Part shown: piece after piece, positions 1 to 12,187 of the stretch
Layout of the letters: the number at the start of each line of letters is the position of its first letter
Numbering within the stretch: the stretch's first letter is position 1
Origin: Knoxdaviesia capensis
Taxonomy: Eukaryota > Ascomycota > Sordariomycetes > Microascales > Gondwanamycetaceae
NCBI GenBank assembly: GCA_001510575.1
Contig: LNGK01000006.1
Coordinates: 248,001 to 312,000, forward strand
Reading direction: 5' to 3'
DNA: 64,000 bases
Made by a program: the position numbers and the translations under genes
Notes under the pieces: generated by a model
Seen by the model: the letters and a program-made list of their open reading frames with translations, nothing else
What the model was told of the DNA's origin: nothing
Databases searched by the model: none

Positions 1-757
1 TACCCCCGAGAAGAGACGACCAGAAAAAAAAAAGCAGAGAACCAACAATATAACGCACGTTCGGCATCAAAAAGCCATTCTCGATCTATTTGCCGCCGAT
101 TCCCCTCCCAGGATTGATTCGCGCCGACCCGTGGTGTGCATGCTTGTAGCAGCAGCAGCAGCAGTACGCTCGGCGGAAAGAAAAAAAAAACCAGATATAA
201 AACACGAGTGCATCCCACACGAAAGTGCAGAGTTCCTTGAAAACTCCATTGAAACATATCATGCCCCATGGCCACGTAAGAAACAAATAGAGAGGGAAAC
301 CACCAGAGAGACCCCAAGAAACTGCCACCAGTCAACACATCGAGAGTAGATCTGCGCATCCTTCAAGGGAACACTGAGTCTCTCTGTTTGTGCAGCATCC
401 TTCCCGGACAGGATATCGCTATAAACGAGGGTATGTGTGGTGGTTTGGCCAGCACTGTCGTTGGATCACTCCGCTGTAGGTTGCCGTGAGGCGTGCTGCA
501 CAGTCCCGAAAAACCAAAAGCCCTTTCCGCTTGATCCTACAGCATCCAGAAAAAAAAAAAAAAAAAAGGCAAGACACCAAGGAAACCAAGAAGAAAAAAG
601 AGGAAGCGTTAAATTCAGAAAAGAAGGGGATACATAAATTATATAAGAGTAAACGCAAAAAAGGGCGACCGCGCGGCTCAAAAAGCGAGGAGGAAGCAAC
701 GGAAACGAAAAAAAGGAGAGCAAAAAGAAGGGACATCAATCCCCAGTAGTGGTGCTT
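1..757. other. Gene-free edge region, purine-rich
   Basis: No supportable gene. The plus strand is strongly purine-rich, with A-runs around 180-190 and 549-566 and a short (CAG)n tract near 149-165. It lies downstream of the minus-strand rer1 gene, so it probably holds that gene's 3' UTR. The overlapping open frames here are lysine-rich or phenylalanine-rich artefacts of composition. Confidence 0.6.
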
Positions 758-1669
758 TTACAGAGTGCTGGTCTTGTTGTAGCTCTTCTTTCCGATGGAG
801 AAGGGGACGTAGCGGTACTTGATCATGTGCTGGATCTGGCGGCGCACTACAGAAGGGGTGAGGAGAAAAAAGAGAGGTTAGCCAAGCTGTGCAATAGTTG
901 GGTGGAAAGGGACGCAAATTTCGGCGCAGAGCCGATGGGGAGCCACATACTCGTCAGGACGAAGAGGATGAACCAGTACATCACGAGGACCGGCCAGAAC
1001 ACAGGGACGTTAAACAGAGTGAACCACGAGCACACGAACGCGATGACAATGGCGCGAGTAGCCCAGTACCAGAACTTGAACTCGGGCAGGCGGCGGATGA
1101 AGGGGCGGAACTCCTCGTCGGCACGGGTGGGCAGAGTGCCGATCGAGCCGTCCTCCATATCGTTATCGATGGCGTCGTTGGACGGGTCAAACTTTGGTTG
1201 CAAGAAGGCGAGGAACAGGTTGAGCAGGTAGATGCCGAGGGCGTAGGCCACGATGTACCAGCCCTGGGCGAACAGGATGCGCACGAAGAAGAGGAAGAGA
1301 CACACGCCGGTGCCGACCCAGCGGTAGAGCACATAGGGTGTCGACTGGTCGAGGAGGGCTTGGTAGTGCTAGAGAGAGGAAAAAAAGGAAAGTTTGTCAG
1401 TTTTTCAGTTCCGGGCCCTGGGGGTGTGGTGGTGGTGGTGGTGGTGGTGGTCTGCCGGGCAACGGAGGATGGATCAGCCGGAGGAGACGGACGGCACGGA
1501 GATACAGCGGGCTTTGGCCCCCCGGTATCTCCATCACCGTGGCCGATGCTTCCGGGAGGCAGCCCGACGGGGGCAGTGAGATTCAGTGCGCAGTACTGAC
1601 TCTTTGTAGCTTAGAGGTGTGGGCAGTGACAGCCTCGAACGGGGTCTTATCGGGCTCCATCGAATCCAT
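758..1669 (-). CDS. rer1: Rer1, Golgi-to-ER retrieval receptor
   Basis: Rer1 is a four-span membrane protein of the early Golgi that returns escaped ER membrane proteins in COPI vesicles. My model has three exons: 1669-1601, 1368-951 and 846-758, giving 191 aa, the usual size. Family hallmarks are STPYVLYRWVGT, QGWYIVAYALGIYLLNLFL, FLQPKFDPS and FWYWATRAIVIAF, followed after the second intron by RRQIQHMIKYRYVPFSIGKK. Donors are GTCAGT and GTATGT. The junctions restore HYQALLDQ in phase 0 and LTMRRQ in phase 2. The start is MDSMEPDKTPFEAVTAHT, a normal fungal Rer1 N-terminus. Intron 1 (1369-1600) is 232 nt and holds a (TGG)n tract near 1425-1450. No cis-regulatory site was recognised. Confidence 0.93.
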
Positions 1670-4665
1670 GGTGACGTTGACGTCGAGAGATAGATGGTGG
1701 GTTGCGGAGAAAAGGAGATCAATGTGCGCTTCGACAGGAAACGACGAAAGAAGAGATTAATGGCGATAGTGTGGACTAATGAAGCCTGGTATCGATGATG
1801 GTTTATGGCACAAGAGAGATGAAGAAAGGAAGAAGAGAGCAGAAAAAGGGGGGAGGGGGAAGAAAGAAGAAGAGTGAAAAAGCCTGAGAAGAAATTTGAT
1901 GAAGGGAAAAAGAGAGAGCAAAGAACAGCCAAGGTTTATTTTTCCGATGCGACAAGACAGCAAGATTCCAGCGGGTCTGGTCTAGCAAAAGAGAGTACGG
2001 CGCAAATCAAAGACGAAGAGAAGACGGGCACCCTGGTTCTTTTCAACGGATCAGAAGAACGTGAGGGAGACTTGAACCAATGGATATGACAAAGGCCATG
2101 TAAGGGGAGGCGAAAGACGATCTTTGATAGCGTGTGCTAAGTTTTCTTCCCCTTATAAGCCACTGATGGGAACAAGGAAGAATTGGAATTAGTGATAAGG
2201 TTGCGGGAGGAGGGGGAAAAAATCTCATTGGAACACGAAGAAAAAAAACGAGTGCGCGTCGTTCTGAAGTTAACACATAGCCACAATGGGAAGGGGGAGG
2301 GAAATTGAGCAGGCGGTTTTCGCAGATGGAGATTACCCTAATTCTGCAGCCTACGGGTACGAGTGCTTAGGTGCTTCTAGATTTCCATGCGTTACGTAAG
2401 GTCTCTGGCTCTCGCTCTCGCTCTCTCTCATTCTTGATCTTGATGAAGTTCTCGAGAGATGTCGAGATACACGCACTGGCGATGATACTGCCGAAAAGAG
2501 GAGGAGTCGATGCATGTGACAAAAGGTGCAACCATCGAGCTCAGGGCTGGATGCACACGACAGCGACAAATTGGTTGACCCGACGAAGTCCAATATCAAA
2601 TGCTTGGGAGATAGCATATATTGGTGCCCTGGAATTTTAGGGACAGACGTATGTACTGCCCATTCCTGTGAAAACGACCCCATCCTACGAGTTTATACAT
2701 AGAGATAGTCGCAAAAGGACAAGCAATCAGTGCATCGTCGTCAAGAGTTCCAGAGATAACGAACGACATGTCTGCCAGGAAAAAAATACTAGAGGGAATT
2801 TTTCTTGTCAAAACGATACGTGGCCTAAGTTGGCAGTTGCGTTTGCGCAGGCGATGGAGGCGAATCGGGGCTAGGCCAAAACAAGCAGCTGCCAGGAGAT
2901 GGCGAAAAAGTTAATGGCACACGGGGTTATTGGGGTTATCGAGCAGTTAGGGTTTCTGCAAGTATAGGGTTAATTGAACCCTTGGGGCTTATGTACCACT
3001 AGGGTTCGTGTGCCACGAGGGTAAGTTTGTTTGCTTCGGCTGTAGCAAACAAACTTTCCAGCAAATCGGAAACTGGCAGGCAAGGAGAAGGATTGATATT
3101 AAGACATTTAGGGGGTGTGTGGCCCGAACTTCTGTTTTCCCCTGTACAGCACGCTCACAATATTTATGTTCCGCCGTTGGTTTGGGTTTTTCTTCATCAC
3201 ACACACACACACACACTTCCGAGCGGCTGGGGGCGAGCAGCTGAAGATTTTCCCGCTGAAGAAAACGCGAGCTACCACACACCCGTCCAGGCGGGAATCA
3301 GGATGCTAGGCCGATATCTTTTTTTTGGCTCCTGGGGTTTTGAGGGGAACACTCATGTGTATTGTACGTATACGGGATGTCCGTCGTGGGAGGTTTGCTT
3401 CTTTGCGATGAATATCGTCGCTTCCTGCTCCAGTCTGTGAGCGCGCGCGGGAATCGCTCTGGATCGTGCTCCCGCCACATGGGGGTTTTCCCCCCCGAGA
3501 AGGGCCAAGCTTTCTAGCGGATTGGCCTTTGTGCGACAGCAGCATGGTTTAGGGGAGCTGAGTGAGTCTGGGATGAGACAAAGGTGTACAGTACAGTATA
3601 TGGCCCCCCTCCCCCACCCATTTTGATGCTCTCAGCTGTGATTGTGATTCAGTGTCCGCTTCCTCTTCTTCAACGACATACTTACCTGTGCACAGTATGT
3701 CGGTGCCTAGGTTCACATGCTGCCGAAGGACAGTGCAGCACAGCTGAGAAGAGGAGAACCACACGCCGTATGAGGAGGAAGAGAGGGGCCATGGCACAAA
3801 TGCAACTTGACAACCGGTGCATCTCTAGTTAAGCAGCGGGGAACACGGATCCATGTAATGCAGGCAGGCCGTCCACCACCCAGAAAACAGACCTGTCAAA
3901 TTGACCTGACTCTTCCCTCTTCCCGCTTGTGGTTCTCGTCTTCTAGGCCCTCAAAATCCTGCTCCTGAAGAGGGCATCGCGTGTTATTCCCGATACCACC
4001 CATAGACCAGACCCCCCCCTTGAGTACTACCGCACAAGTGGTGTCTATCTCGCCCTCCTTCAGGAATAGCTTCCTGCTGTACACCCACGGTGGGACAGAC
4101 CCAGAAGAGAACGTAGACTGCAAGTGCTGCACTCCCCGCTCTCTCTCTCCTATGCAGCCTTTTTGTTTCTTTTTTGTTTTTGTTTTGTTGATTCTTAATA
4201 ATACCGGCTTGCTTGGCTTGGTCACTTATCAGTCGATTATTATCAACGTTACGTGTGAACCTTCCACACACATATCTTGTAGTGTCGACGAATTAGGGAG
4301 GGACGAACGACCACCGCCTGCCAGGGTACATGTAGTCTTCGTTCATAAGCGAGCCGGTCTCCTCTTTCCCTCTCCTCTCTCCTGCTCTCGCTCCTGCCCT
4401 CCGTCTCTCTCCTCGTCTTTTTCTCTTCCTCCCCTATCTAATCTCTTTCTAATCTCTTCCTAATCTCTTTCCCCTCCCGATCCCCGTATGTCTCTCTCTG
4501 TCGGTCTTCCTCCACTTCCCAGGTCTCCAGAATTTCACGCAGATCGACCAAGACAAAAACACCCCAGAGAATTAGTTTGAGTAGTCTAAGACCCTAATCA
4601 ACCACTTCCACTCCTTTTTTTTTCCTGCCAAAACCCCCCGAAACCTTGCAATCGGCTCTCCGACC
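1670..4665. other. Intergenic region with CT-rich flanks and a (CA)n tract
   Basis: Shared upstream region of the divergent rer1 (-) and monooxygenase (+) genes. Purine-rich DNA at about 1800-2080 reads as CT-rich on the rer1 strand. A (CA)n microsatellite lies at about 3198-3216, and CT-rich DNA at 4340-4500 precedes the monooxygenase. Telomere-like TTAGGGTTT occurs at 2947-2955 and a TGTACAGTACAGTATA element at 3585-3600. No supportable gene was seen. Confidence 0.6.
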
Positions 4666-6550
4666 ATGGATAATCTCGGTCAACTAGCCACCTCCGTCCG
4701 GTCTTCCCTCCTCATCCCGCCGAGCTATATCCGGGAGTCTTTACGCAGCCTCTCCAACTATATCATGCCGGGCGAGAAACCGAAGGTCGCCATTGTTGGT
4801 GCCGGCATTTCCGGTCTTCTCGCCGGCCACGGCCTCCGCAAGGTTTGTTGGACTGTCCTCGGCTGTTCTTCCTGTTTTACACCCACATATATGTACTCAC
4901 TTCACCGTCGTATATTTCCTTGTCGAGTCCGTGACACCTGTCACTGCGTGTTTTGCACTGTCGTATTGACCTGCCAATCACGTTTTGCACCCCTTTCCCC
5001 CCCTCCCGAGTCATGATATTGCCCTGCATCTTGCGTTTCTTTTCATTTTTGCTGGTCTGGCTGTTTCACACCAATGCTATTCCCGACAGCTCGGTTTACG
5101 GCTAAGTGTTCTAGAACACATTTTCACCGTGCACTAAGAATGCATCCTGCCGGCTCGATACACGGCTTTGGAAGGACGATCACCACACAAGAATCAAAAC
5201 ACTTCAGGCAGACGGTAATCACTAACTGCAAGGCGTACATCGTCACCTCGCTTCTAGAATGGGTTCGACGTGGTTGTGTTTGACCGTGAAGCCGGCGTCG
5301 ATGCGCGGGCGCGCGACTGGACCATGCACGTCCACTGGGCCATGGACACTATGAAGAAGCTGGCCCCGGACGAGGTGCTGGCGAAGCTCGACACCGCCAT
5401 CTGCAACCCGCACGCCACGTACAACGCCAAGACCGAGACCATCCCCGCCTTCGAGGGAACCAACCAGTCGTTGCTGTTTGAGATGCCCAGTCCCGGCGGC
5501 CGGCGCATGTCGCGCAAGAAGCTACGGCGCGTGTTTGCCTCGGGCGGCCTTGATGTGCGCTGGGGCAAGACGCTGACCGGCATGAAGCTGGTGCCGGGGA
5601 AGGCTGCAGGCCAGGACAAGGTCGAGCTGGAGTTTCAGGACGGCGAGAAGTTCGCCGCCGACTACGTCCTGGGCGCCGACGGTGGCTCGTCCAAGGTCCG
5701 CGAGCTGATGATGGGTGTGGAAGATGCCAAGGCCAAGCTTTCGGGGTTCACCATTGCGACGACGCTGGTGGACTACGATGATGCCGCCAAGATCGAGTTT
5801 CTGCAGACGCTGCATGAGGTGGCGGCATTGGTGTTCCACCCCAAGGGATTTGGCGTTATTGGAGGTATGGATGTCTATATTTCCCACCCCCTGGGTGGTC
5901 GATCTTTGTTGTGACATGTCTAATAACTGGCTGACACTTTTCCAAAAAAATAGTTATGGATGCCCGGCATCCGACCGACAAGAGACAATGGCAGGCGTGG
6001 TGGGTGCGGGTGTGGAAGGAGTCGATGGAGAGCCTCAGCGGCGAGGCGGCACTGAACCACGTCAAGGCCATTTCCGAGGGCATTGGCGAACCGATGAACT
6101 CGGCGATCCAATGGACTGTAAAAGACTACGACTGCTATGTCCAGGAAATGAAGTACTGGGTGCCCGAGAAGCCGTGGGACGGCTTTGGGGGGCGGGTGAC
6201 GCTGGCTGGCGATGCGGCGCACCCGATGCTTCCGTGTAAGTCAACATACCGAGATTTCTTTCTGTTCTGTTATCCCTGCTAACTTGTTCGTTTATTCCTC
6301 AGTCCGTGGTCAGGGCCTGCAGCACGCTATCACCGACGCGGCCAACTACGTCGACGCCCTGATCAAGGTCGCGGCGGCCGGCCACGCGGCGGCGACGCGC
6401 GAGGAGCTGATTGGGGCGTACGACAAGGAGGTGCAGCAGCGCGGCACCACGGCGGTCAACCAGTCGATACAGGAGGCGGAGAAGTCTCTAGATATGAGCA
6501 AGATCCCGATGATGTTGATGGCCAGACAGGGACTCTCGCGGGCAGCGTGA
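4666..6550 (+). CDS. FAD-dependent monooxygenase (PHBH/UbiH-like fold)
   Basis: Flavoprotein of the aromatic-ring hydroxylase/salicylate hydroxylase-like superfamily, which hydroxylates small organic substrates with NAD(P)H and O2. The substrate cannot be inferred. Four exons: 4666-4842, 5258-5864, 5954-6235 and 6303-6550, giving 437 aa. Residues 41-50 (VAIVGAGISG) are the Rossmann GxGxxG dinucleotide site. VLGADGGSSKVRE is the middle motif and VTLAGDAAHPMLPFRGQG the flavin-ribityl GD motif, the last interrupted by intron 3 and restored exactly by splicing. Junctions are phase 0, 1 and 1. About 35 residues precede the FAD fold, with no clear signal peptide. Intron 1 is unusually long (415 nt). 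It stands alone in a gene-poor area, with no neighbouring biosynthetic core enzyme. Confidence 0.88.
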
Positions 6551-9500
6551 GGACTGGCATCTACCTTCAATTTCTTTTTCTTCTCCGTTTTATGTTCACC
6601 CGTATACCTCATTGTCATTTCTTTTGCGAGCTTTTGGGTAGGTCTTTTCTTTCGCTAGATACGCCGTTTATTTATGTATATTTCATTTCGTTTTTGTTCA
6701 GTTCTCTTTTTTCTTTTGGGGGTTTTTTTTGGATTTTTCTTGCTTCTCTTCCCGGCCGTCGTCTTGGCGGGTCGCTTTGGTCGCCGGCGCGCCGGACCAG
6801 TAGGAAACAAGCCGGAGAGTGAAGGCACGTGTGTGCCTCTCATTAAGGCACAGACTTGACATTGAGTGAATTCTTTTCTTCTAGATGTGTGTGTGTGTGT
6901 GTGTGTGCGTGTGTGTGTGTGTGGCAGCGGGAGCGGCAACCCTGGGGGAGGAGGGGGGGATCAGATGAGAGCGGGATATCAGGAGCGGGATAATGGGGCA
7001 CGGTGAAAGGACATGCCGGCGCAAGATGGGCGTTTTCGCAAGAGTACAGTACAGATGAACGGAAGAGGGGAAGAGAAGACAGAAGATCGAAGACGGGAAG
7101 GGCGAGGGGAAGGAGGGAAAATCGACGGAGCGTGGGGGGTTGAAGCACGATATCGGGCGGGTAGTATTGGTGGGAAATGCGATGTAACTCTGTGTGAAGG
7201 AACAGGCAGTAACTTGGCCTGACTCTCGTAACACTTTCGCAACAGCAGAGAAGAGAAAGGCCCGCTTGACGGGTCTTAGTCGCTGGCAGGACTCGTTCGC
7301 ATGTGCTGTAGTATATGTGGACTGTTAAGCGATCACCTGTGATTCAGAACACCACACCGTGCATTACCGAGAGCGCCACTTGTCGCCCTCGCTTCGAGAA
7401 AGTTCGCAAAGGCGTGACATACGAGTGATAGCAAAGGTCTGGGGGAGATAGCGATGGCCGGGCACTTCTGTGTTCACGGCCTTGGCTTTTTGGGGGGGGG
7501 GGGATCGCCGGCCCAGCGCGCGCATCTGGACTCGTCCGTCTGTGGAGAGGCAAGCCGGCCGGCCCTGAAGGAAGCGGGCTAGAGTGGTCCAGTGGAGCAA
7601 AAACAAAATGAAAATAAAAAACAGAATGAAAATAAAAATAAACATAAAAAGACCAGAAGAGAGGGTTTGTTGCAAGGTATTGTCCCCGCACTAGCGCGAA
7701 TAGGGCTCGCCTGTTCATTCACACAGGGAAGAGAAAGACAGAGAGACAGAGCTTGGGATGGGAAGGAAGCATGGGTTTAATGTTAGCGATAGTTTAGTGC
7801 TGTAAAGGCGGGCTCGATTAGGCGAAGCTTTTTAGGGCGGCGACGGGTCACAAGTTTCACAGGTAGCGAGCTGTACTATACTAGTGGCACGCACCGGGAC
7901 GCAGGCGCTTCTCGTTTGCTAGAGGGAAGTATGATGTGCACCTTAGACGCACATGGCTGCAAGTTGCAGGCAAGCAAGTGAGAGCAGGAAAGAGGAAACG
8001 CCACCCCTTCATTCAGATCACGGGGGGTTGTTTTCCTTTCTGAAAAAGTGAGCAAATGCACTTAACCGAAGGGTCACGATGAAGTGGGGATAGAGTGAGA
8101 GAGAGGGACAGAGAGAAAAGGAAAGAAAGAAGACGGCGATCACTTTCTAGTGCTTCCCGCTCCTGCCAGTGCAAGTGCAAGCCACTTGCGCCAATCCAGA
8201 CTAGTCTCTCTCTCTCTCTCTTTGACAACTTAAAGCTTTAGCTCGAACTGTCCGTCATAAGCAACTCTCGACCCCCCGTTGTTTTCCCCTCTCCCGCCTT
8301 GTTCTTTTTGCGCTCTTGCCTTGCCTGTCTCTCTCTCTCTCTCTCTTCTTCTTTCCCCGGTCGCTCTTTCCCCCTTCATCAGTCAGTGCTTCTCGATTTT
8401 GCTCAGGCCCGCCCTGCCAATCACGGGCCGGCGGACCTCCTTGGATACTGTGGGGTCTTCCCGCGGGATCCCGTTTGTCTATGTCTCTCTCGTCTTTTCC
8501 TCTTCAATCGTTTGGTGTTCTCTTCTTGGGGGATCTGTGTGTGCGTACAGTGTGCAGCGAACTGTGGTACGGTACACAGCTCCCCTCTCGGACTTATGAC
8601 GACCTCCAGCTACTTATATCAAGTGGCGCGTATAAATGGGGGGGGGAGATTATAGCCATCCAGACCATGCGTATAGGGGCCGGTGCATGCTGTAAACAAG
8701 TAGTACAAGCCCAGATGCGCAGGTCGGACCTCTTTTTCTCCCATAAAAAATAGCCATGACCTGGAGTATCAGATGGCCATCTATCAAGTCACTAGTCTCA
8801 TTCCAACTTAGACTGAGTACGGAACATTCCGTCAACCTAACGGCTGTCTTCTGCCGGCTGTCTGACTCTGCTCTGCTGTGTTCTGCCCTGGATCTCGGCG
8901 TCTTCCTTTCTGCCTTCTGGCCACGGGATTTGTGTCAAGCCCTGGTCCACTGTGATGATAATATACCCACGGCCTGCTATAGGTTGAGATCATCCGCCTC
9001 CTTATCTCCTTGAAAACAGAAAAATATCCCTTATTGCTGCTCCGCCCCAACCTAACCCTTGGCCCATGCTCGCCCGCTCAAAGCAGAGCCAGAAGAGAAG
9101 AAAAAAGCCAACGTCGTGCTGGTCCAGGATAAACCGGTTCTGTGCCGCATTTTTAGATTTGCTCGGGTGTTCCAGGACAAGGGGGTTAAGGTGGAAGGGG
9201 ATGAGAATATTTCGTAGAGGGTCCAAGCAAGCAAGCACGATTGGAACACAATTCAGGGCGTGGCATTTCAGCCCGGCCGTTTTGTCTCTTTAGGGACGAA
9301 GGGCAAAGACAAAGGAGGACGACAGACGCTCTCTCCCCAGGAATGAAACGTCAGACGGACGACATAACAACCAGCCTCCGGCGTCACATATCGGCAGATG
9401 TCCCCCTTTGTTCTCTCCCGGACATTTGGCCAGACTTGGAAGAGCGTAGGTATCGCGAATCAGGCAATGCAAGGGAGACAGGCAGACAGACAGACAGACA

Positions 9501-9856
9501 GACAGACAATCGCCAACTCTTTACTGTAACTCCCGTGCTAGTTCTTGGTGCGTGCACTCCCATCGGCTTTAGCTCTCAGCTCTCCGCATCAGACCCCCAA
9601 AGCGCGCCATACTACTGAACCCAACCAGAAGTGAGCTGTAGCGTTCTGTTTTTCTGATCGGCAATCCCGTCCATCTGAATTTCCTCCCTTGCATGCCAGT
9701 TGCAAGCAGACTGTGTTCAATCTCCGCGCGAAAAGAGGGAGCAGAAGAAGACAGAGGAAGAACAGCTTCAGTGTGTGTCGGTGATGCTCAATGTCCGGCC
9801 TATTCCCAGCTCCTGTTGTTCTGTAACGTTTATGTATATACAGTATATGTATAATA

Positions 9857-9887
<31 letters not shown>

Positions 9888-10821
9888 TCATTGTTGAGCC
9901 CCATGCTATCCTGCTCGCTTCTTCCTCCGTTGTTACTCGTAATTTTCGCTTTTCCTTCCTCTTGGGTTTCTCCGTCATTCATTCCTTCTCGAAATTTCCC
10001 CCCTTCCTCCTCCCCTTTTTTCATTCATTCCTCTCAAGAATCCCGTCATCGCAGAGACCACAGAGAACGAAAAAGATCTTACGTCAAAGTTCTTTTTCCT
10101 CTTCCTTTTTTTTCCCTGAATACCCTCTTTTTGTGCTAAGCTTTTGCCAAGAAACGTGTATTGCGGATATAAACCCTTCGTTTTTTTTTGGCTCCTCCTG
10201 TCAAACATCTAGGTCCTTCACTATGAACCCGTGAGGACGAAGGGACAAAACCGACGTGCCCGTCTTGGCTGTTCTAGAATTCCTGCTTTTCTGGCACCTC
10301 TCGTCTAATTTAGCGGCGTTATTCTTCTCGTCCTCCATCCTCTTCTTTCTATCTCGCCCTCATCGCATCTGGACTCCATCTCTATCTCTCCCACCCATAT
10401 ATCTATATCTTCGATCAGCCTGGCTGTCCTCCTCTTCGTAACCTTCGAGTTGTCGCTGGCCGGTGTGACCAAGGCGTGAATTTCTGTCTGTCTTCCCCAC
10501 ACCGAGCAGAGCCTCTTTCTTGAAAAGAGCACGAACCCTCGGCTTTTTTTTTTCTATTGTTCCCGACTCGTCCGACTCCTCCGGTCGGATCAACAACGGC
10601 CCCCCTCTTCCGTCAATTGCACCTGGGTCGCTCCTGCCCATTCTTCCCCCTATTCCTTCCTTCCCTCTCTCTCTCTCTTCCCCCCCCCCCCCCCCCCCCC
10701 CCCCCCNCCCCCCCCTCGGCCCCCTTCCTTCCTCTTTCTGTCTTTCCCCCGCTCCTTCCTCCTTCCACTTCCTCCTTCCATTTTCTCTGTTCGTCTTCCG
10801 GGCCCCCCGCACCGCACCGCA
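6551..10821. repeat. 4.3 kb gene-free region rich in microsatellites
   Basis: No gene is supportable on either strand. Simple repeats are dense: (GT)n with a GC interruption at about 6886-6922, (TC)n at about 8205-8221 and 8327-8345, (CAGA)n at about 9477-9508, (TA)n at about 9853-9880, and a poly-C run at 10681-10716. From about 9900 to the methyltransferase start the plus strand is strongly pyrimidine-rich, which fits a fungal promoter and 5' leader. GTACAGTACAG occurs at 7044-7054. Confidence 0.6.
10681..10716. repeat. Poly-C homopolymer with an ambiguous base
   Basis: A run of about 35 C is broken by a single N at 10707, the only ambiguous base seen in the window. It ends about 105 nt before the methyltransferase start codon. 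It is likely a polymerase-slippage or sequencing limit rather than a real gap, so the true run length is uncertain. Confidence 0.9.
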
Positions 10822-12187
10822 ATGGCTTCCGTTACCGGCGAACTCCCGCCGTTTGCCACCTCCGGCGTCCCCCCGCTAGCCCCGGGCAGCCACGTGCCGT
10901 ACCCGCCGCTAGCCTCGGCCGAGCGCATTGAGCCGTCGACCGTGTCCGACGACCAGTCCTCCGACTACGACGTAGCCGAGCCGTACGATCTACCGCCGTC
11001 GAACCAGTCGACCAGCGCCACATCCAGCATCTTCGCCCACACCTACGAGAACGGCCGCCGCTACCAGCTGTTCAAGAACGGCCGCTACCCGCTGCCCAAC
11101 GACGACCAGGAGCAGAGCCGCGAGGAGATGAAGCATGTGATGTTGTTAGAGCTGCTCGACGGCGAGCTGTTCCTGGCCCCCGTGCAGAACCCGAAGAGCA
11201 TCATGGATATTGGCACTGGCACCGGTATGGCTCTCGAAAAATCTGTGGCGTATCTGTTCTGGACGGCGTGAATGCTAATCCGAGTCGCTGTTTCTCTCCT
11301 CCCACTTAAGGTATCTGGGCCATTGAAGGTTAGCTTTACTCCTTTGTCCACGACTGACTTGATTGATCCCGACTCCGTGCGACCGTTCGTCCGTTCCTGC
11401 AGTCCTCTAACCTCTTCCTCCGAACCTCTCTCTAGCCGGCGACCGATACCCCGGCGCCGCCGTCCGCGGCATCGATCTCTCCCCGATACAACCGCTCTGG
11501 GTGCCGTCAAACGTCAGCTTCCTGGTCGACGACTGCGAGCTCGACTGGCTGTCCACCGACGTCGACCTGGTGCACCTGCGCTTCATGATCATCATCCTGA
11601 AGAAGGTTCCGCGCGTCCTAAGTAACGCCTTTGCGTAAGTTGCCGACAGATCAGAAGATCTCCACACATACATCCTCCTCCCCCCCTCTCCCCCTGGATC
11701 ACCCACTCGCACGAGTATATCTAACGCCGCCCCCAGGAGCTTATCCCCCGGCGGCTGGATCGAGCTGCAAGAGTTCAGCATCAGCCCGTTCTGCGACGAC
11801 GGCACCATGCTGGACACCGACCCGGTCAAGGTCATGTACGACCTGGTGCAGCAGGCCTTCAAGCTCTTCGAAATGGACATCACGCTGCCGGCCCGCCTCG
11901 AGCCGCTGCTGCGCGCCGCCGGCTTCACGAACATCCACTGCATCGTCAAGAAGGTGCCGATCGGCACCTGGGCGCGCGACAAGCGCCTGCGGCTCATCGG
12001 CCTGTACCAGAAGATGGCCATCCTCGACATCATGCCGTCGTTCGCTGTGCGGCCGTTCACCGCGCTCGGCCTGTCCGCCGAGGAGAGCCAGGTCCGGCTG
12101 GCGCTGGCGCGCCGCGCTTTGGAGGATAACTCGGTGCATCGGTACTTCAACTACTATTTCTGGGTCGCGCAGAAGCCGTTGAATTGA
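10822..12187 (+). CDS. LaeA-like SAM-dependent methyltransferase
   Basis: Class I methyltransferase of the large fungal LaeA/Llm family. Members range from the global secondary-metabolism regulator LaeA to many uncharacterised paralogues, and this one cannot be assigned to LaeA itself. Four exons: 10822-11224, 11311-11328, 11436-11634 and 11737-12187, giving 356 aa. After a disordered Pro/Ser-rich N-terminus of about 75 residues come the family block HTYENGRRYQLFKNGRYPLPND, SAM motif I IMDIGTGTGIWAIE split by a micro-exon, an acidic VRGIDLSP motif II, DLVHLRFM and LSPGGWIELQEF. Exon 2 is only 18 nt, encodes GIWAIE, and is required to complete motif I. It is followed closely by the unrelated enoyl-CoA hydratase gene. 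Confidence 0.85.
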
